From positions 20,619-84,618 of the forward strand of contig CAIVQO010000092.1 of assembly GCA_903908065.1 (NCBI GenBank): a stretch of 64,000 nt of DNA. Reading direction: 5' to 3'. The position numbers and the translations under genes are program-made. The notes beneath the pieces were generated by a model. That model was not told the DNA's origin. It saw only the letters and a list, made by a program, of their open reading frames with translations, and did not search any database. Source of the stretch: an uncultured beta proteobacterium (lineage in GTDB: Bacteria > Pseudomonadota > Gammaproteobacteria > Burkholderiales > Rhodocyclaceae). Of this stretch, positions 46,822 through 55,262 are shown piece after piece; the stretch's first letter is position 1, and every line of letters begins with the position of its first letter.

Positions 46822-47253
46822 ATGATTCGCCATCTGTTCCGTCGCGCCGTCTTTGCCGCAGGCATTGCCCTCGTTGCCATCACGTCGGCCATTGCCGCCG
46901 ATAACTCAGGCAAAGCCCGCGTCATCTTCCAGGTCAGCGACGCCGATCCGGCGAAGTGGAACCTCGCGCTGAACAACATCAAGAACGTCCAGGGCGATCT
47001 CGGCGCCGCCAACACCGAGATCGAACTCGTCGCCTACGGTCCCGGCATCGGCATGCTGAAGGCCGATGCCACCATCGCCAACCGCGTCATCGACGCCATG
47101 GCGGCGGGCGTCAAGGTAGTCGCCTGCGAAAACACCATGACCAACCAGAAGATGAAGCGCGACGAGATGATCGACAAGATCGGCTATGTCAAGGCCGGTG
47201 TCGTCGAGCTGATGCAGAAACAGCGCGAAGGCTGGGCCTACATTCGGCCCTGA
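46822..47253 (+). CDS. Periplasmic DsrE-family protein
   Basis: 143 residues. N-terminal signal peptide (MIRHLFRRAVFAAGIALVA with cleavage after AIAA), then a DsrE/F-like fold (RVIFQVSDADPAKWNLALN, IELVAYGPGIGML, VVACENTMTNQKM with the single conserved cysteine). Cytoplasmic DsrE proteins handle persulfide sulfur; secreted members are of unknown role. GGAGGAG precedes the ATG. It lies between the importer terminator and the mutase module, with no clear partner. The 170-base upstream gap after the terminator holds no other gene. Confidence 0.78.
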   Translation: MIRHLFRRAVFAAGIALVAITSAIAADNSGKARVIFQVSDADPAKWNLALNNIKNVQGDLGAANTEIELVAYGPGIGMLKADATIANRVIDAMAAGVKVVACENTMTNQKMKRDEMIDKIGYVKAGVVELMQKQREGWAYIRP

Positions 47254-47282
47254 TCCAGCGTGCCGCCGAGTCGCGCTGAATC

Positions 47283-47306
47283 GCCGTGTCGCCAGCGCCG
47301 ACTTTC
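47283..47306 (+). repeat. Dispersed about 24-bp repeat, reference copy
   Basis: Used as the reference for this family: its central part is GTCGCCAGCGCCGACTTT. It lies in the gap between the DsrE gene and a small membrane protein gene. Confidence 0.8.
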
Positions 47307-47333
47307 GGGGCGGCGCCGGGTATCATCCCCACC

Positions 47334-47636
47334 ATGACTCCACTCGCCAAAGGCCTGGGCGTACTGTTCGGCCTTCCCGTCGTGCTTACCGTCGTCTTCG
47401 TCACCTATTTCAATGTCACCGGTGAAGGGCGCATGAAGCACGTCTGCGGTGAAGTCAAGGCGGGCATGACTACGGCCCAGCTCGGCAGGTTCATCGACGA
47501 CTACAAGCTCGACGGCAAGGCGGTCGATACCGGTGCGGTGATCTTGTCCAGCCCCAAGAGCTACGGCCGCCACGCCTGCAAGGTGAGCATGGAGGCGGGC
47601 GCCGTCAAAAGCGCCGCCTATCACTTCGCCGATTAA
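47334..47636 (+). CDS. Small membrane-anchored hypothetical protein
   Basis: 100 residues. One N-terminal hydrophobic helix (GLGVLFGLPVVLTVVFVTYF) and a soluble tail with two cysteines (HVCGEV, HACKVS). No family recognised. ATG 47334 is preferred because in-frame codons upstream are made of the dispersed repeat. It ends overlapping the convergent mutase small-subunit gene by four bases. Confidence 0.6.
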   Translation: MTPLAKGLGVLFGLPVVLTVVFVTYFNVTGEGRMKHVCGEVKAGMTTAQLGRFIDDYKLDGKAVDTGAVILSSPKSYGRHACKVSMEAGAVKSAAYHFAD

Positions 47637-48040
47637 ACCCTGGCGCTGCGCGCCTCGGTCGACAGGTATTCGACGATGGCGGCACCGCTGGTGCCCGGCA
47701 GGAAGATCTTGTGCACGCCCTTGGCCAGCAGCTGCGCTGCCGGTTCGCGCGGGATGTTGCCACCCACCACGATCAGCATGTCGTCGAGGCCGTTGGCCTT
47801 GGCCAGGTCCACCAGTTCCTCGATCTGCGAATAGTTCGAGGCATGCGAGCTGATGCCGATCACGTCCACGTCTTCCTGGATCGCGGCATCGATGATCATC
47901 CGCGGCGTCTGGTTCACGCCGAGGTAGACCACCTCGAAGCCCGCGTCGCGCAGGATCATCGACACCACCTCGCCGCCCGTGGTGTGGCCGTCGAGCCCGA
48001 TCATCGTGACGATGACCTTGATTCCGTTTCCTGCCTGCAT
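47633..48040 (-). CDS. Coenzyme B12-binding small subunit of an acyl-CoA mutase
   Basis: 135 residues. Cobalamin-binding domain of the methylmalonyl-CoA mutase family: the base-off motif GLDGHTTGGEVV (Asp-x-His-x-x-Gly), then the SSHASN and VVGGNIP segments that complete the nucleotide-loop site. It is a stand-alone subunit, as in 2-hydroxyisobutyryl-CoA mutase, isobutyryl-CoA mutase and archaeal-type mutases. AAGGAG precedes ATG 48040. It follows the large subunit on the same strand after 11 bases. Confidence 0.93.
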   Translation of the reverse strand: MQAGNGIKVIVTMIGLDGHTTGGEVVSMILRDAGFEVVYLGVNQTPRMIIDAAIQEDVDVIGISSHASNYSQIEELVDLAKANGLDDMLIVVGGNIPREPAAQLLAKGVHKIFLPGTSGAAIVEYLSTEARSARV

Positions 48041-48051
48041 GTTTTTCTCCT

Positions 48052-49671
48052 TCAGTGCAACGCGAACGGGCACTCGATGACGTTGAACGGATCGTAGTTC
48101 AGTCCGCGCGCCTTGCGGATGGTGCCGATCACCTCGCCCGAGGTGGCGTAGGCCTCGACCGCCTCGACGATGGACGGCATCAGGTTGAAGCGGTCGCCCT
48201 TCTGCGCGTCGGTGTAGAGCTGCTGGATCGTGGCCTTGAGCCGTTCCTGGTCGCGCGTCGGCTTCCACGCCGCCATGCGATCGGCAATGGCCTCCGAATC
48301 GCCCGGGTGGAGCTTCTGGATCGGGATTTCGAAGTCGTCCTCGGGCGGGATCTCGAGGTGGTTCACGCCGACGATCAGGCGCTCCTTCTTGTCCATCTCG
48401 ACGAACTTCTTGTTCGCCTCGTCGCGCAGCATTTCCTGGATGTAGCCTTTGTCGATGGCTGCGATCAGGCCGCCCATCTCGTCGATCTTCTTCAGGATCT
48501 TGGCGGCTTCCTGTTCGACCTCGTTGGTCAGCGCCTCGACGAAGTACGAGCCGGCCAGCGGGTCCACCACGTCGGCGACGCCGGTCTCGTGGGCCACGAT
48601 GTGCTGGGTGTTGAGCGACATTCGCGCCGCCAGCGCCGAAGGCTCGGCGTAGGCGTTATCCATGGTGGCGTTGTCCATCGCCGTGCAGCCGACCATCGCC
48701 CCGGCCAGAGACTGGATGGCGCAGCGGGCGATATTGTTGAGCGGCTGCTGGTAGGTCATGGTGCGCCCAGAGGTATGCACCGCGATCAGCATCTGGCAGG
48801 CCTTCTCGGTTTTGGCCTTGAACTCGTCCCTAGCGATGCGCGCCCACATGCGGCGCAGCGCGCGCACCTTGGCCACTTCCTCGAAGAAGCGGGTGCCGAT
48901 GCTGACCAGCTCGTAGGGCACCAGGGCGACGTCGTCGAAGTCCAGCCCGCGCTCGTTGACCAGCTTGCCGCAGAGTTCCTTGTACATCGACAGCACCACG
49001 GCTATGGCCTGGGCGTTGTTGCCGCCGGATTCCTGGAAGTGCTGGCTGATCACGCTGGAGCGCATGCGGATCTTGTTGCGCACCACGTATTCCGAGGCGT
49101 CGAGCCAGAGCTTGAGGTTGAGGTCGAAGGGCTGCACGTCGGTCTGGCCGAAGTAGTTCTCGAACGGCGACTCCATCACGCTGCCGTGCACTTCGCTGGG
49201 GTCGATGCCGCGCTTGTGGGCCAGCGCCACCACATAGGCCAGGCGCATCACGGTCGGGGCCGAGGAGCCGAGCAGGGTGATCGACTGCCCGGTGAGCGGG
49301 ATGTCCTCCATCAGCTCCTCGAATTCCAGCAGCGAGCAGCCCGGCCAGCCGAGGATGCCGGCTTCCTTGCGCCCCAGCGGGTGGTCGGGGTCGATGCAGT
49401 GCGAGAAGACACGGTCGCTGATCACGCACATGCCGCCGCGCTGGCCCATCTCGCGGTATTTCTTCAGCACGCCGTTGGCCTGCTTCGAGCTGCCGAGGCC
49501 CGCCGTCATGCGCTGGGTCCACATCCGCGTGCGGTAGCCGCTCTCGTGGTAGCCGCGGGTGTAGGGGAAGACACCCGGGTGGCCGATGTCCTTGGCGTAG
49601 TCGGTGCCCTTGATGTCGGCGGGGGTGTAGACCGGTTTGATCGCGTAGCCGTAATCCGTTTCGCGCTTCAT
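48052..49671 (-). CDS. Acyl-CoA mutase large (catalytic) subunit, methylmalonyl-CoA mutase family, substrate unknown
   Basis: 539 residues. TIM-barrel mutase domain without its own B12 domain. Recognisable blocks: FPYTRGYHESGYRTRMWTQR, SVISQHFQESGG with the conserved His (His244 in the Propionibacterium enzyme), RTMTYQQPLNN and DPLAGSYFVE. By-eye alignment places Gln in ENYFGQTDVQ at the position of Arg207, which in methylmalonyl-CoA mutase holds the substrate carboxylate. That argues against plain methylmalonyl-CoA and towards an isobutyryl-like or aryl substrate. ATG 49671 has CAGGAG upstream. It is grouped with a small subunit, MeaB, a PaaK-type ligase and TetR. Confidence 0.88.
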   Translation of the reverse strand: MKRETDYGYAIKPVYTPADIKGTDYAKDIGHPGVFPYTRGYHESGYRTRMWTQRMTAGLGSSKQANGVLKKYREMGQRGGMCVISDRVFSHCIDPDHPLGRKEAGILGWPGCSLLEFEELMEDIPLTGQSITLLGSSAPTVMRLAYVVALAHKRGIDPSEVHGSVMESPFENYFGQTDVQPFDLNLKLWLDASEYVVRNKIRMRSSVISQHFQESGGNNAQAIAVVLSMYKELCGKLVNERGLDFDDVALVPYELVSIGTRFFEEVAKVRALRRMWARIARDEFKAKTEKACQMLIAVHTSGRTMTYQQPLNNIARCAIQSLAGAMVGCTAMDNATMDNAYAEPSALAARMSLNTQHIVAHETGVADVVDPLAGSYFVEALTNEVEQEAAKILKKIDEMGGLIAAIDKGYIQEMLRDEANKKFVEMDKKERLIVGVNHLEIPPEDDFEIPIQKLHPGDSEAIADRMAAWKPTRDQERLKATIQQLYTDAQKGDRFNLMPSIVEAVEAYATSGEVIGTIRKARGLNYDPFNVIECPFALH

Positions 49672-49720
49672 TGTCTCTCCTGAAGGTGCTGGCGACGCCA
49701 CGGCGCCACCGGATTGCGTG

Positions 49721-49750
49721 AGCCTAACAAAAGCCGACCGTGCGGTCAAC
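49721..49750 (-). promoter_or_regulatory. Promoter and TetR-type operator of the mutase operon
   Basis: On the reverse strand: TTGACC (complement of 49744-49749), 17-base spacer, TAGGCT (49721-49726). The pseudo-palindrome GCCGACCGTGCGGTCAAC (49733-49750) covers the -35 box and spacer. The same 20 bases, with one change, lie in the ligase promoter at 52279. Confidence 0.65.
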
Positions 49751-49875
49751 ATTCGTCGCCACCAAAGCCAGAATCGTTCAGTGGCGCGGTATTTATGCAG
49801 AAAACGCAGCCCGGCGCGACACGGTGTTATTATTCGACTCAAGGGACGGACAAAAGCCGCCGCCGGGAGGGATGC

Positions 49876-50835
49876 ATGGAACAAGACGATCGCAAGCTGC
49901 TCGACGCCGTGGCCGCCGGCCACATCCGCAGCGCCGCCCGCCTGATCACCCGTGTCGAACGCGACGATCCCGCCATGGTGGCCATGCTGCAGGCCTTGTA
50001 TCGCATGGGCGGGCGCAGCAAAGTGGTCGGCGTCACCGGGCCCCCCGGGGCCGGCAAGAGCACCCTGATCAGCAGCCTGGTCGGACATTGGCGTCGCCAT
50101 GGGCTCAAGGTGGCGGTGCTGGCGGTCGATCCCTCAAGCCCGTTTTCCGGCGGTGCCGTGCTCGGCGACCGCCTGCGCATGATGGACCACAGCGGCGACG
50201 GAGGTGTCTTCATCCGCAGCATGGCCTCGCGCGGCCACCTCGGCGGCCTCTCGCGCGCCACGGGCGACGCGCTCACGGTGCTCGACGCCATGCCCTGGGA
50301 CATCGTGCTGATCGAAACCGTCGGCGTCGGCCAGAACGAAACCGACATCATGCGCCACGCCGCCGTGGTGGTCCTGCTGCAAACGCCGATGGGCGGCGAC
50401 GACGTGCAGGCGGCCAAGGCCGGCATCAACGAGATCGGCGACATCTTCGTGGTGAACAAGGCCGACCACAAGGAGGCCGACCGCACGGTGCAGATGCTGG
50501 CCGAGATGATCGCGCTGGGCCAGCGCCTGCATGCCGAACGCATCTGGAAGCCGCCGGTGGTGAAGACCCAGGCCACCACCGGGGATGGCGTGGCCGACCT
50601 GGCGGCCCAGATCGACCGCTGCTTTGCCGCCAATGCAAATGGCATGCCGGCGGCGTTGCATCGCGCCCGCACGCGGATGCGCTTTCGCGTCGGCGAGATC
50701 CTGCGCGACATGCTCGACCGCCGCATGCGTGCCGAGGACGGTCAGTGGCTGGAAGACTTGCTCGACCCGGTGCTGGCCCGCGAGAGTGACCCTTACGCGC
50801 TGGCGCAACGCATGCTAGAGCGGGCGGGCGGCTGA
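49876..50835 (+). CDS. meaB: MeaB/ArgK-type G-protein chaperone of B12-dependent mutase
   Basis: 319 residues. SIMIBI GTPase that protects and reloads adenosylcobalamin mutases. Walker A VTGPPGAGKSTLIS, switch region VAVLAVDPSSPFSGGAVLGD and ETVGVGQNE; NKAD specificity motif. GGGAGG lies just before ATG 49876. It is divergent from the mutase genes with 204 bases between starts, so mutase and chaperone share a control region. Confidence 0.93.
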   Translation: MEQDDRKLLDAVAAGHIRSAARLITRVERDDPAMVAMLQALYRMGGRSKVVGVTGPPGAGKSTLISSLVGHWRRHGLKVAVLAVDPSSPFSGGAVLGDRLRMMDHSGDGGVFIRSMASRGHLGGLSRATGDALTVLDAMPWDIVLIETVGVGQNETDIMRHAAVVVLLQTPMGGDDVQAAKAGINEIGDIFVVNKADHKEADRTVQMLAEMIALGQRLHAERIWKPPVVKTQATTGDGVADLAAQIDRCFAANANGMPAALHRARTRMRFRVGEILRDMLDRRMRAEDGQWLEDLLDPVLARESDPYALAQRMLERAGG

Positions 50836-50838
50836 CCC

Positions 50839-50862
50839 GCCGTCCCGCCCGCGCCGACTTTC
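50839..50862 (+). repeat. Dispersed about 24-bp repeat, copy after meaB
   Basis: Three mismatches to the reference, with core GCGCCGACTTTC. It lies between the meaB stop and the convergent ligase stop. Confidence 0.65.
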
Positions 50863-50869
50863 TAGCGGG

Positions 50870-52204
50870 CTACTTCTTTTCGCGGCGGTGCACGCGTACC
50901 GCCTTGGCCTCGTAGCGCGGCAGGCTGCCTTCGGCCAGGCATTCCACCTTGACCCGCACGCCGAGGCGCGAGTGGATCGCGTGCGCCAGGTCGTGCTCGA
51001 TGTCCTGGGTGGTGCGTCCGCTGGCCCTGGTCTTCTCGACGGCGACGGTGATTTCCTCCATCAGCATCGGGTCGCTGTCGATGTAGATATGCCAGGCCTC
51101 CTTCACCGTGCCTTCGGTGTCGGCGATGATGTCCTCCACCTGGCTGGGGAAGACCATCACGCCGCGGATCTTCAGCATGTCGTCGCTGCGGCCGATGATG
51201 CGGCCGATCTTGGGCATGCCGTGGCGGCCGCAGGGGCAGTCGTAAGGCTTCTCGGAAAGCTTGACCAGGTCGCGGGTGCGCCAGCGCACCACCGGGCTGC
51301 CCTCGCGGTCGAGCGAGGTGATCACCACTTCGCCCACCTCGCCGGGACCCACCGGGCGCAGCGTCGCCGGGTCCACGATCTCGGTGATGATGGTGTCCTC
51401 GTTGATCAGGTGCATCTCGTCGCTGTCGTGCGAATACGGGCAGGAGATGCTGACGATGGGCCCGCCGGCCTCGGTGGTGCCGTAGATGTTCTGGGCGCGG
51501 AATCCCGGCGGCATTTCGGCTTCGAGCTGGTCGCGGAAGGCGGCCGAGATCGACTGCCCGCCGAACACGCCGACGCGCAGCTTCCATGCCGTGCGCGGGT
51601 CGATGCCCTGCGCCTTGGCCTGGTTGATCAGGGTCATCAGCCACAGCGGCGAGAGCGAGCAGGCGGTGAATTCGTGGTCCGCCAGCCACTTCAGCATCAG
51701 GTCGCTGCGCCCCGGCCCGACCGGGAAATTCACCGCGCCGTAGGCGGCGAGGCCGACGTCCATCGCCAGGCCGCCGATCCACAGGCCATAGCCGTAGCCC
51801 TGGTACACCTTGTCGCCCGGCTGGATGCCCGAGGCGCGCAGCACGCGGCACATCTGGTAGGGCAGCAGGTGGTTGAGGTCGCGTTCGGTGAGGCCGAACA
51901 TCACCGGCAGGCCGGTGGTGCCCGAGGTGGCGACGAAGCGGCGCACCTGCGAGATATCCACGGTCAGCATCGGGTAGGGGTAGAGCGCGCGCAGGTCGGC
52001 CTTTTCCAGCGTCGGCATGGCATGCAGGTTGTCGAAGTCGCCGAGATCGCGCGGCTCCAGGCCCGCGGCCTTGAAGCGCTGCACCCAGTCCGGCGAGGCT
52101 TGCAGCCGTTGCGCCAGCTTTTCCAGCTTTGCCCGCTGGATGGCGACGATGCCGTCGCGGTCAAGGCGCTCGATCTCGGGGTGTTCGTACTGGATTTCGT
52201 ACAT
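50870..52204 (-). CDS. PaaK-family AMP-forming acyl/aryl-CoA ligase (second)
   Basis: 444 residues. ATP P-loop ATSGTTGLPVMFGLT, IYGTTEAGGP motif, zinc-ribbon-like cysteines (CPCGRHG) and hinge GRSDDMLKIRGVM. It is closer to phenylacetate-CoA-ligase-like enzymes than to acetyl-CoA synthetases, but clearly distinct from padJ. GGAGGAG precedes ATG 52204. Together with the mutase and MeaB it probably activates the acid that the mutase rearranges. Candidates include indoleacetate- or arylsuccinate-type acids, or a short branched acid; the sequence does not decide. Confidence 0.85.
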   Translation of the reverse strand: MYEIQYEHPEIERLDRDGIVAIQRAKLEKLAQRLQASPDWVQRFKAAGLEPRDLGDFDNLHAMPTLEKADLRALYPYPMLTVDISQVRRFVATSGTTGLPVMFGLTERDLNHLLPYQMCRVLRASGIQPGDKVYQGYGYGLWIGGLAMDVGLAAYGAVNFPVGPGRSDLMLKWLADHEFTACSLSPLWLMTLINQAKAQGIDPRTAWKLRVGVFGGQSISAAFRDQLEAEMPPGFRAQNIYGTTEAGGPIVSISCPYSHDSDEMHLINEDTIITEIVDPATLRPVGPGEVGEVVITSLDREGSPVVRWRTRDLVKLSEKPYDCPCGRHGMPKIGRIIGRSDDMLKIRGVMVFPSQVEDIIADTEGTVKEAWHIYIDSDPMLMEEITVAVEKTRASGRTTQDIEHDLAHAIHSRLGVRVKVECLAEGSLPRYEAKAVRVHRREKK

Positions 52205-52268
52205 CGCGGTCTCCTCCGCTGCGTTCCGGTTTTTGTGCCGCGACGCTGACCCCACGGCAGGATGCGGC

Positions 52269-52298
52269 AACTTAGCATAAGCCGACCGAGCGGTCAAC
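52269..52298 (-). promoter_or_regulatory. Promoter and TetR-type operator of the ligase gene
   Basis: On the reverse strand: TTGACC (complement of 52292-52297), 17-base spacer, TAAGTT (52269-52274). AAGCCGACCGAGCGGTCAAC (52279-52298) overlaps the -35 and spacer exactly as at the mutase promoter. Confidence 0.65.
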
Positions 52299-52380
52299 GT
52301 ATTGGGCGGGGCGGCGCTTCGGTGCGCGGCCTACCCGGTTGGCGCCCTGGCGGCGCTGCTTGTAGCAGGCGCCGGACGGC

Positions 52381-53010
52381 CTACTTGCCGGCGCGGCCGA
52401 GGGCGGCGAAGTCGGCGTGGGCAATGCCCTTGAGCATCAGCTCGGTGACCAGTGCCGCCAGTTCCTTGGGTGACAGGCGGCCCTTGTCCGAGAACCAGGT
52501 GTCGGTCCAGTTGATCATGCCGAAGTAGAGCATGGTGATCGGCTGTTGGTAGCTGGCCTGTTCCGCCAGCTGGGGGAAGATGCCCTGCAGCAGGCGCTCG
52601 GTGGCGCGGATGATGCGCCGTTCGGCCGACACCACGAACTCGCGGTCCTTGGCCGGCAGGCCGCCGATGTCGTTGACCAGCACGATATGCTGGTTGCGCG
52701 AGCTGGGCCGGGTGTAGTTCTCGATCAGCGCCTCCGTCAGGCGCAGGAACTTCTCCCGCGGCGCGTCCGAGGTGTTGAGCGCGGCATCGACGATCTCGCT
52801 CACCGATTCCAGGTGCTCGATCAGCATGGTGCGCAGGATGTCGGTCTTGGAATCGAAGTAGTGGTACACCCCGGCCTTCGACAGACCGGCCGCCGCCGCG
52901 ATCTCGTTGATCGAGCTGGCCTCGAAGCTGCGCTCGGCGAACAGCTTGGCCGCGGCGAGCAGGATCGCCTGCTTGATCGCGTCGTAGTCCTGGGAGCGGG
53001 TGCGTGCCAT
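52381..53010 (-). CDS. TetR-family repressor of the mutase/ligase module
   Basis: 209 residues. N-terminal TetR helix-turn-helix (AAKLFAERSFEASSINEIA, AAAGLSKAGVYHYFDSKTD), a C-terminal ligand domain related to fatty-acid/aryl-CoA responsive regulators (TetR_C_17-like; FGMINWTDTWFSDKG). It lies downstream of the ligase promoter in the same orientation with its own promoter at 53060. Operators with the same layout occur before the mutase, the ligase and the regulator itself. The likely inducer is the CoA ester made by the ligase. Confidence 0.85.
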   Translation of the reverse strand: MARTRSQDYDAIKQAILLAAAKLFAERSFEASSINEIAAAAGLSKAGVYHYFDSKTDILRTMLIEHLESVSEIVDAALNTSDAPREKFLRLTEALIENYTRPSSRNQHIVLVNDIGGLPAKDREFVVSAERRIIRATERLLQGIFPQLAEQASYQQPITMLYFGMINWTDTWFSDKGRLSPKELAALVTELMLKGIAHADFAALGRAGK

Positions 53011-53059
53011 GGTCTTGCCTGCCTGGGGTTGCTCAACGCTGCCGATCTTAGCATGCGCC

Positions 53060-53088
53060 TGTTAAAAGGCGTCCTGTCGGTCGGTCAA
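53060..53088 (-). promoter_or_regulatory. Promoter of the TetR gene with related operator
   Basis: Reverse strand: TTGACC (complement of 53083-53088), 17-base spacer, TTAACA (53060-53065). The half-site TTGACCG is kept and followed by ACCGACAGG, so only part of the palindrome matches the other two operators. Confidence 0.5.
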
Positions 53089-53108
53089 TGGCGCGGCATC
53101 AGGGGGTC

Positions 53109-53132
53109 GCCGTGTCGCCGGCGCCGACTTTT
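53109..53132 (+). repeat. Dispersed about 24-bp repeat, copy upstream of tetR
   Basis: Two mismatches to the reference. It sits in the gap between the oxidoreductase stop and the tetR promoter. Confidence 0.75.
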
Positions 53133-53165
53133 GGCCCACTGCCGCGGCACGCCCGCCGCAGCGGA

Positions 53166-54161
53166 TCAGGGCCGGATCACCAGCTTGCCCTGCACGCGGC
53201 CGGATTCGCTCAGGCGCAGGGCTTCGGCGGCCTGGGCCAGCGGGAACTCGCGCTCTATCCGCACCTTCAGTGCGCCCTGCGCGATCCGTTCCAGCAGCAT
53301 GGCGAGTTGCGCGCCGTCTTCGCGCATGAACCAGTAGCGGTAGGCCACGCCCTGCGCCCGCGCCGCCGCCCGCGGCTTGCGCGAGATCAGCCAGAACACC
53401 GGCGCCAGCCAGGGCTTGCCGTAGTCGCTGGCCACTTCCGGCGTCGGCAGGTCGCCGACGCTGACCACCCGGCCGCCGCGCCGCGTGTGCGCTATCGAGC
53501 GCAGCAGCGTCTCGCCGCCCATGCTGTCGAGCACGGCATCGAAGGGCTCGCAAACGCGCGTGAAGTCGGCGGTGCGGTAATCGATGCATTGCACCGCGCC
53601 CAGCTCGCGCAGCCAGTCGTGGCGGGCGGCCGAGGCCGTGGTGGTGACATGCGCGCCGAGGCCATGCGCCAGCTGGATCGCCAGGTGGCCGACGCCGCCC
53701 GCCCCGGCGTGGATCAGCACGCGTTCGCCGGCCTTGAGCCGCAACACCTCGGTCAGGCACTGCCAGGCCGTGAGCCCCGCCAGCGCCACCGCAGCGGCCT
53801 CGGCAAAGCTCACGCCCTCGGGAATCTTCGCCAGGTGCTCCGGCCGCGCCAGCACGAACTCGGCAAAGCCGCCCATGCGCGCCTTGTCGAGCCGCGCCGC
53901 AACGCGCTCGCCGGGCGCGAAGCCCGTCACCCCCGGCCCCAGCGCCGTCACCACGCCGGCCGCGTCGTTGCCCAGGATGGCCGGCATCGGGTAAGACTGG
54001 ATCGCCCGCAGCATGCCCTGGCGGATCTTGAAATCCACCGGGTTCACGCTGGCCGCCTCCATGCGAAAAACCAGCTCGCCGGGGCCGGGTGTCGGCGCCG
54101 GCAACTCGCCGAGCTTGACCACCTCCGGGCTGCCGTAGCGTTCGATGTAACAGGCGTGCAT
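53166..54161 (-). CDS. Zinc-independent MDR-family quinone oxidoreductase/alcohol dehydrogenase-like protein
   Basis: 331 residues. MDR fold: GroES-like N-terminus (EAASVNPVDFKIRQG, ILGNDAAGVV) and a Rossmann domain with AGAGGVGHLAIQLA. No zinc cysteines are evident, which fits the quinone-oxidoreductase branch. Substrate unknown. It is followed after 13 bases by the LrgAB pair but has no clear functional tie to it. Confidence 0.8.
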   Translation of the reverse strand: MHACYIERYGSPEVVKLGELPAPTPGPGELVFRMEAASVNPVDFKIRQGMLRAIQSYPMPAILGNDAAGVVTALGPGVTGFAPGERVAARLDKARMGGFAEFVLARPEHLAKIPEGVSFAEAAAVALAGLTAWQCLTEVLRLKAGERVLIHAGAGGVGHLAIQLAHGLGAHVTTTASAARHDWLRELGAVQCIDYRTADFTRVCEPFDAVLDSMGGETLLRSIAHTRRGGRVVSVGDLPTPEVASDYGKPWLAPVFWLISRKPRAAARAQGVAYRYWFMREDGAQLAMLLERIAQGALKVRIEREFPLAQAAEALRLSESGRVQGKLVIRP

Positions 54162-54174
54162 GGGGTTCCTCCGA

Positions 54175-54903
54175 TCAGCTCAACCAGGGAACCAGCAAGG
54201 GTACCAGCAGCGCGGTGGCCAGGCCGTTCAAGCCCATCGCCAGCGCGGCGAAGGCGCCGGCCTGTTCGCTTTCCTGAAACGCGCGCGCCGTGCCGATGCC
54301 GTGCGAGGCGATGCCCAGCGCAAAGCCGCGCACGGCTTCATCCTTCACCGCGAGCAGGCGATACACGTAGCGTGCACCGATGGCGCCGAGGATGCCGGTG
54401 GTGATCACCAGCACCGCGGTGAGCGAGGGCAGGCCGCCGATGCGCTCGGCAATGCCCATGGCGATGGGCGTCGTCACCGACTTCGGCGCCAATGACATTT
54501 GCGTCACCGTGCTGGCGCCGAAGGCCGCCGCCACCGCCACCGCCGACAACGCCGCGGTGACCGAGCCCGCCACCAGCGTCAGCAGCAGCGGCAGCGCCAG
54601 GCGCTTGAGGCGCGCAAACTGGGCATAGAGCGGAATCGCCAGCGCCACCGTGGCCGGCCCGAGCAGGAAATGCACGAACTGCGCGCCCTCGAAATAGGTG
54701 CGATAGGGCGTGCCCGTCACCCACAGGATGCCCACCAGCACCAGCACCGAGATCAGCACCGGGTTGGCCGCCGGGTGGCCGTTGCAGCTGCGGTGCAGCC
54801 AGTACGCCGCCTGGTAGGCCAGCAGCGTCAGCGTCAGGCCAAGCAGCGGCGAGGCCGACAGATAGACCCAGATCTCGCCCAGGCGCGGCGTCACCGGGGT
54901 CAT
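54175..54903 (-). CDS. lrgB: LrgB/CidB-family membrane protein
   Basis: 242 residues with about seven hydrophobic helices. The family motifs SVTTPIAMGIAERIGG and ALGIASHGIGTARAF are intact. Together with LrgA it is predicted to form a holin/antiholin-like or small-acid transport system. The ATG overlaps the lrgA stop. Confidence 0.9.
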   Translation of the reverse strand: MTPVTPRLGEIWVYLSASPLLGLTLTLLAYQAAYWLHRSCNGHPAANPVLISVLVLVGILWVTGTPYRTYFEGAQFVHFLLGPATVALAIPLYAQFARLKRLALPLLLTLVAGSVTAALSAVAVAAAFGASTVTQMSLAPKSVTTPIAMGIAERIGGLPSLTAVLVITTGILGAIGARYVYRLLAVKDEAVRGFALGIASHGIGTARAFQESEQAGAFAALAMGLNGLATALLVPLLVPWLS

Positions 54904-55262
54904 GGCTCGCCCCCGGCATCTGCGCCGCCGCGCCGCATCAGCGCCCGCAGCAGCAAGGCGCTCACCGCGATCGTCACCGTCGTGCTGACCAGCAGCGAGG
55001 CCAGCAGCGCCAGCCATTCGTCCGCCAGGCGGCTGAAATGCAGCATCACCCCGGTGCCCGCCGGCACGAAGAGCAGCGACAGGTGCTGCAGCAGGCCGTT
55101 GGCCGTGCCGCGCAGCTCGTCCGACACCGCGCCGCGCACCGCCAGCGTGGCGAACAGCAGCGCCATGCCGATCACCGGTCCGGGCACCGGCAGGGCGAAG
55201 AACTGGGCGATGACTTCGCCGACGAGTTGATAGACGAGGAGGAGGGTGAGGGCGTGGAGCAA
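54900..55262 (-). CDS. lrgA: LrgA/CidA-family membrane protein
   Basis: 120 residues, four hydrophobic helices and the family motif LPVPGPVIGMALLF. The frame starts with TTG 55262 and no ribosome-binding site is obvious, so the start is uncertain. It is coupled to lrgB (ATGA). Confidence 0.85.
   Translation of the reverse strand: MLHALTLLLVYQLVGEVIAQFFALPVPGPVIGMALLFATLAVRGAVSDELRGTANGLLQHLSLLFVPAGTGVMLHFSRLADEWLALLASLLVSTTVTIAVSALLLRALMRRGGADAGGEP

Noticed and set aside
48052..50100. A longer mutase large subunit starting near 50100
   Set aside because: The extension runs into the divergent meaB gene and promoter, while ATG 49671 has a good ribosome-binding site and the natural N-terminus.
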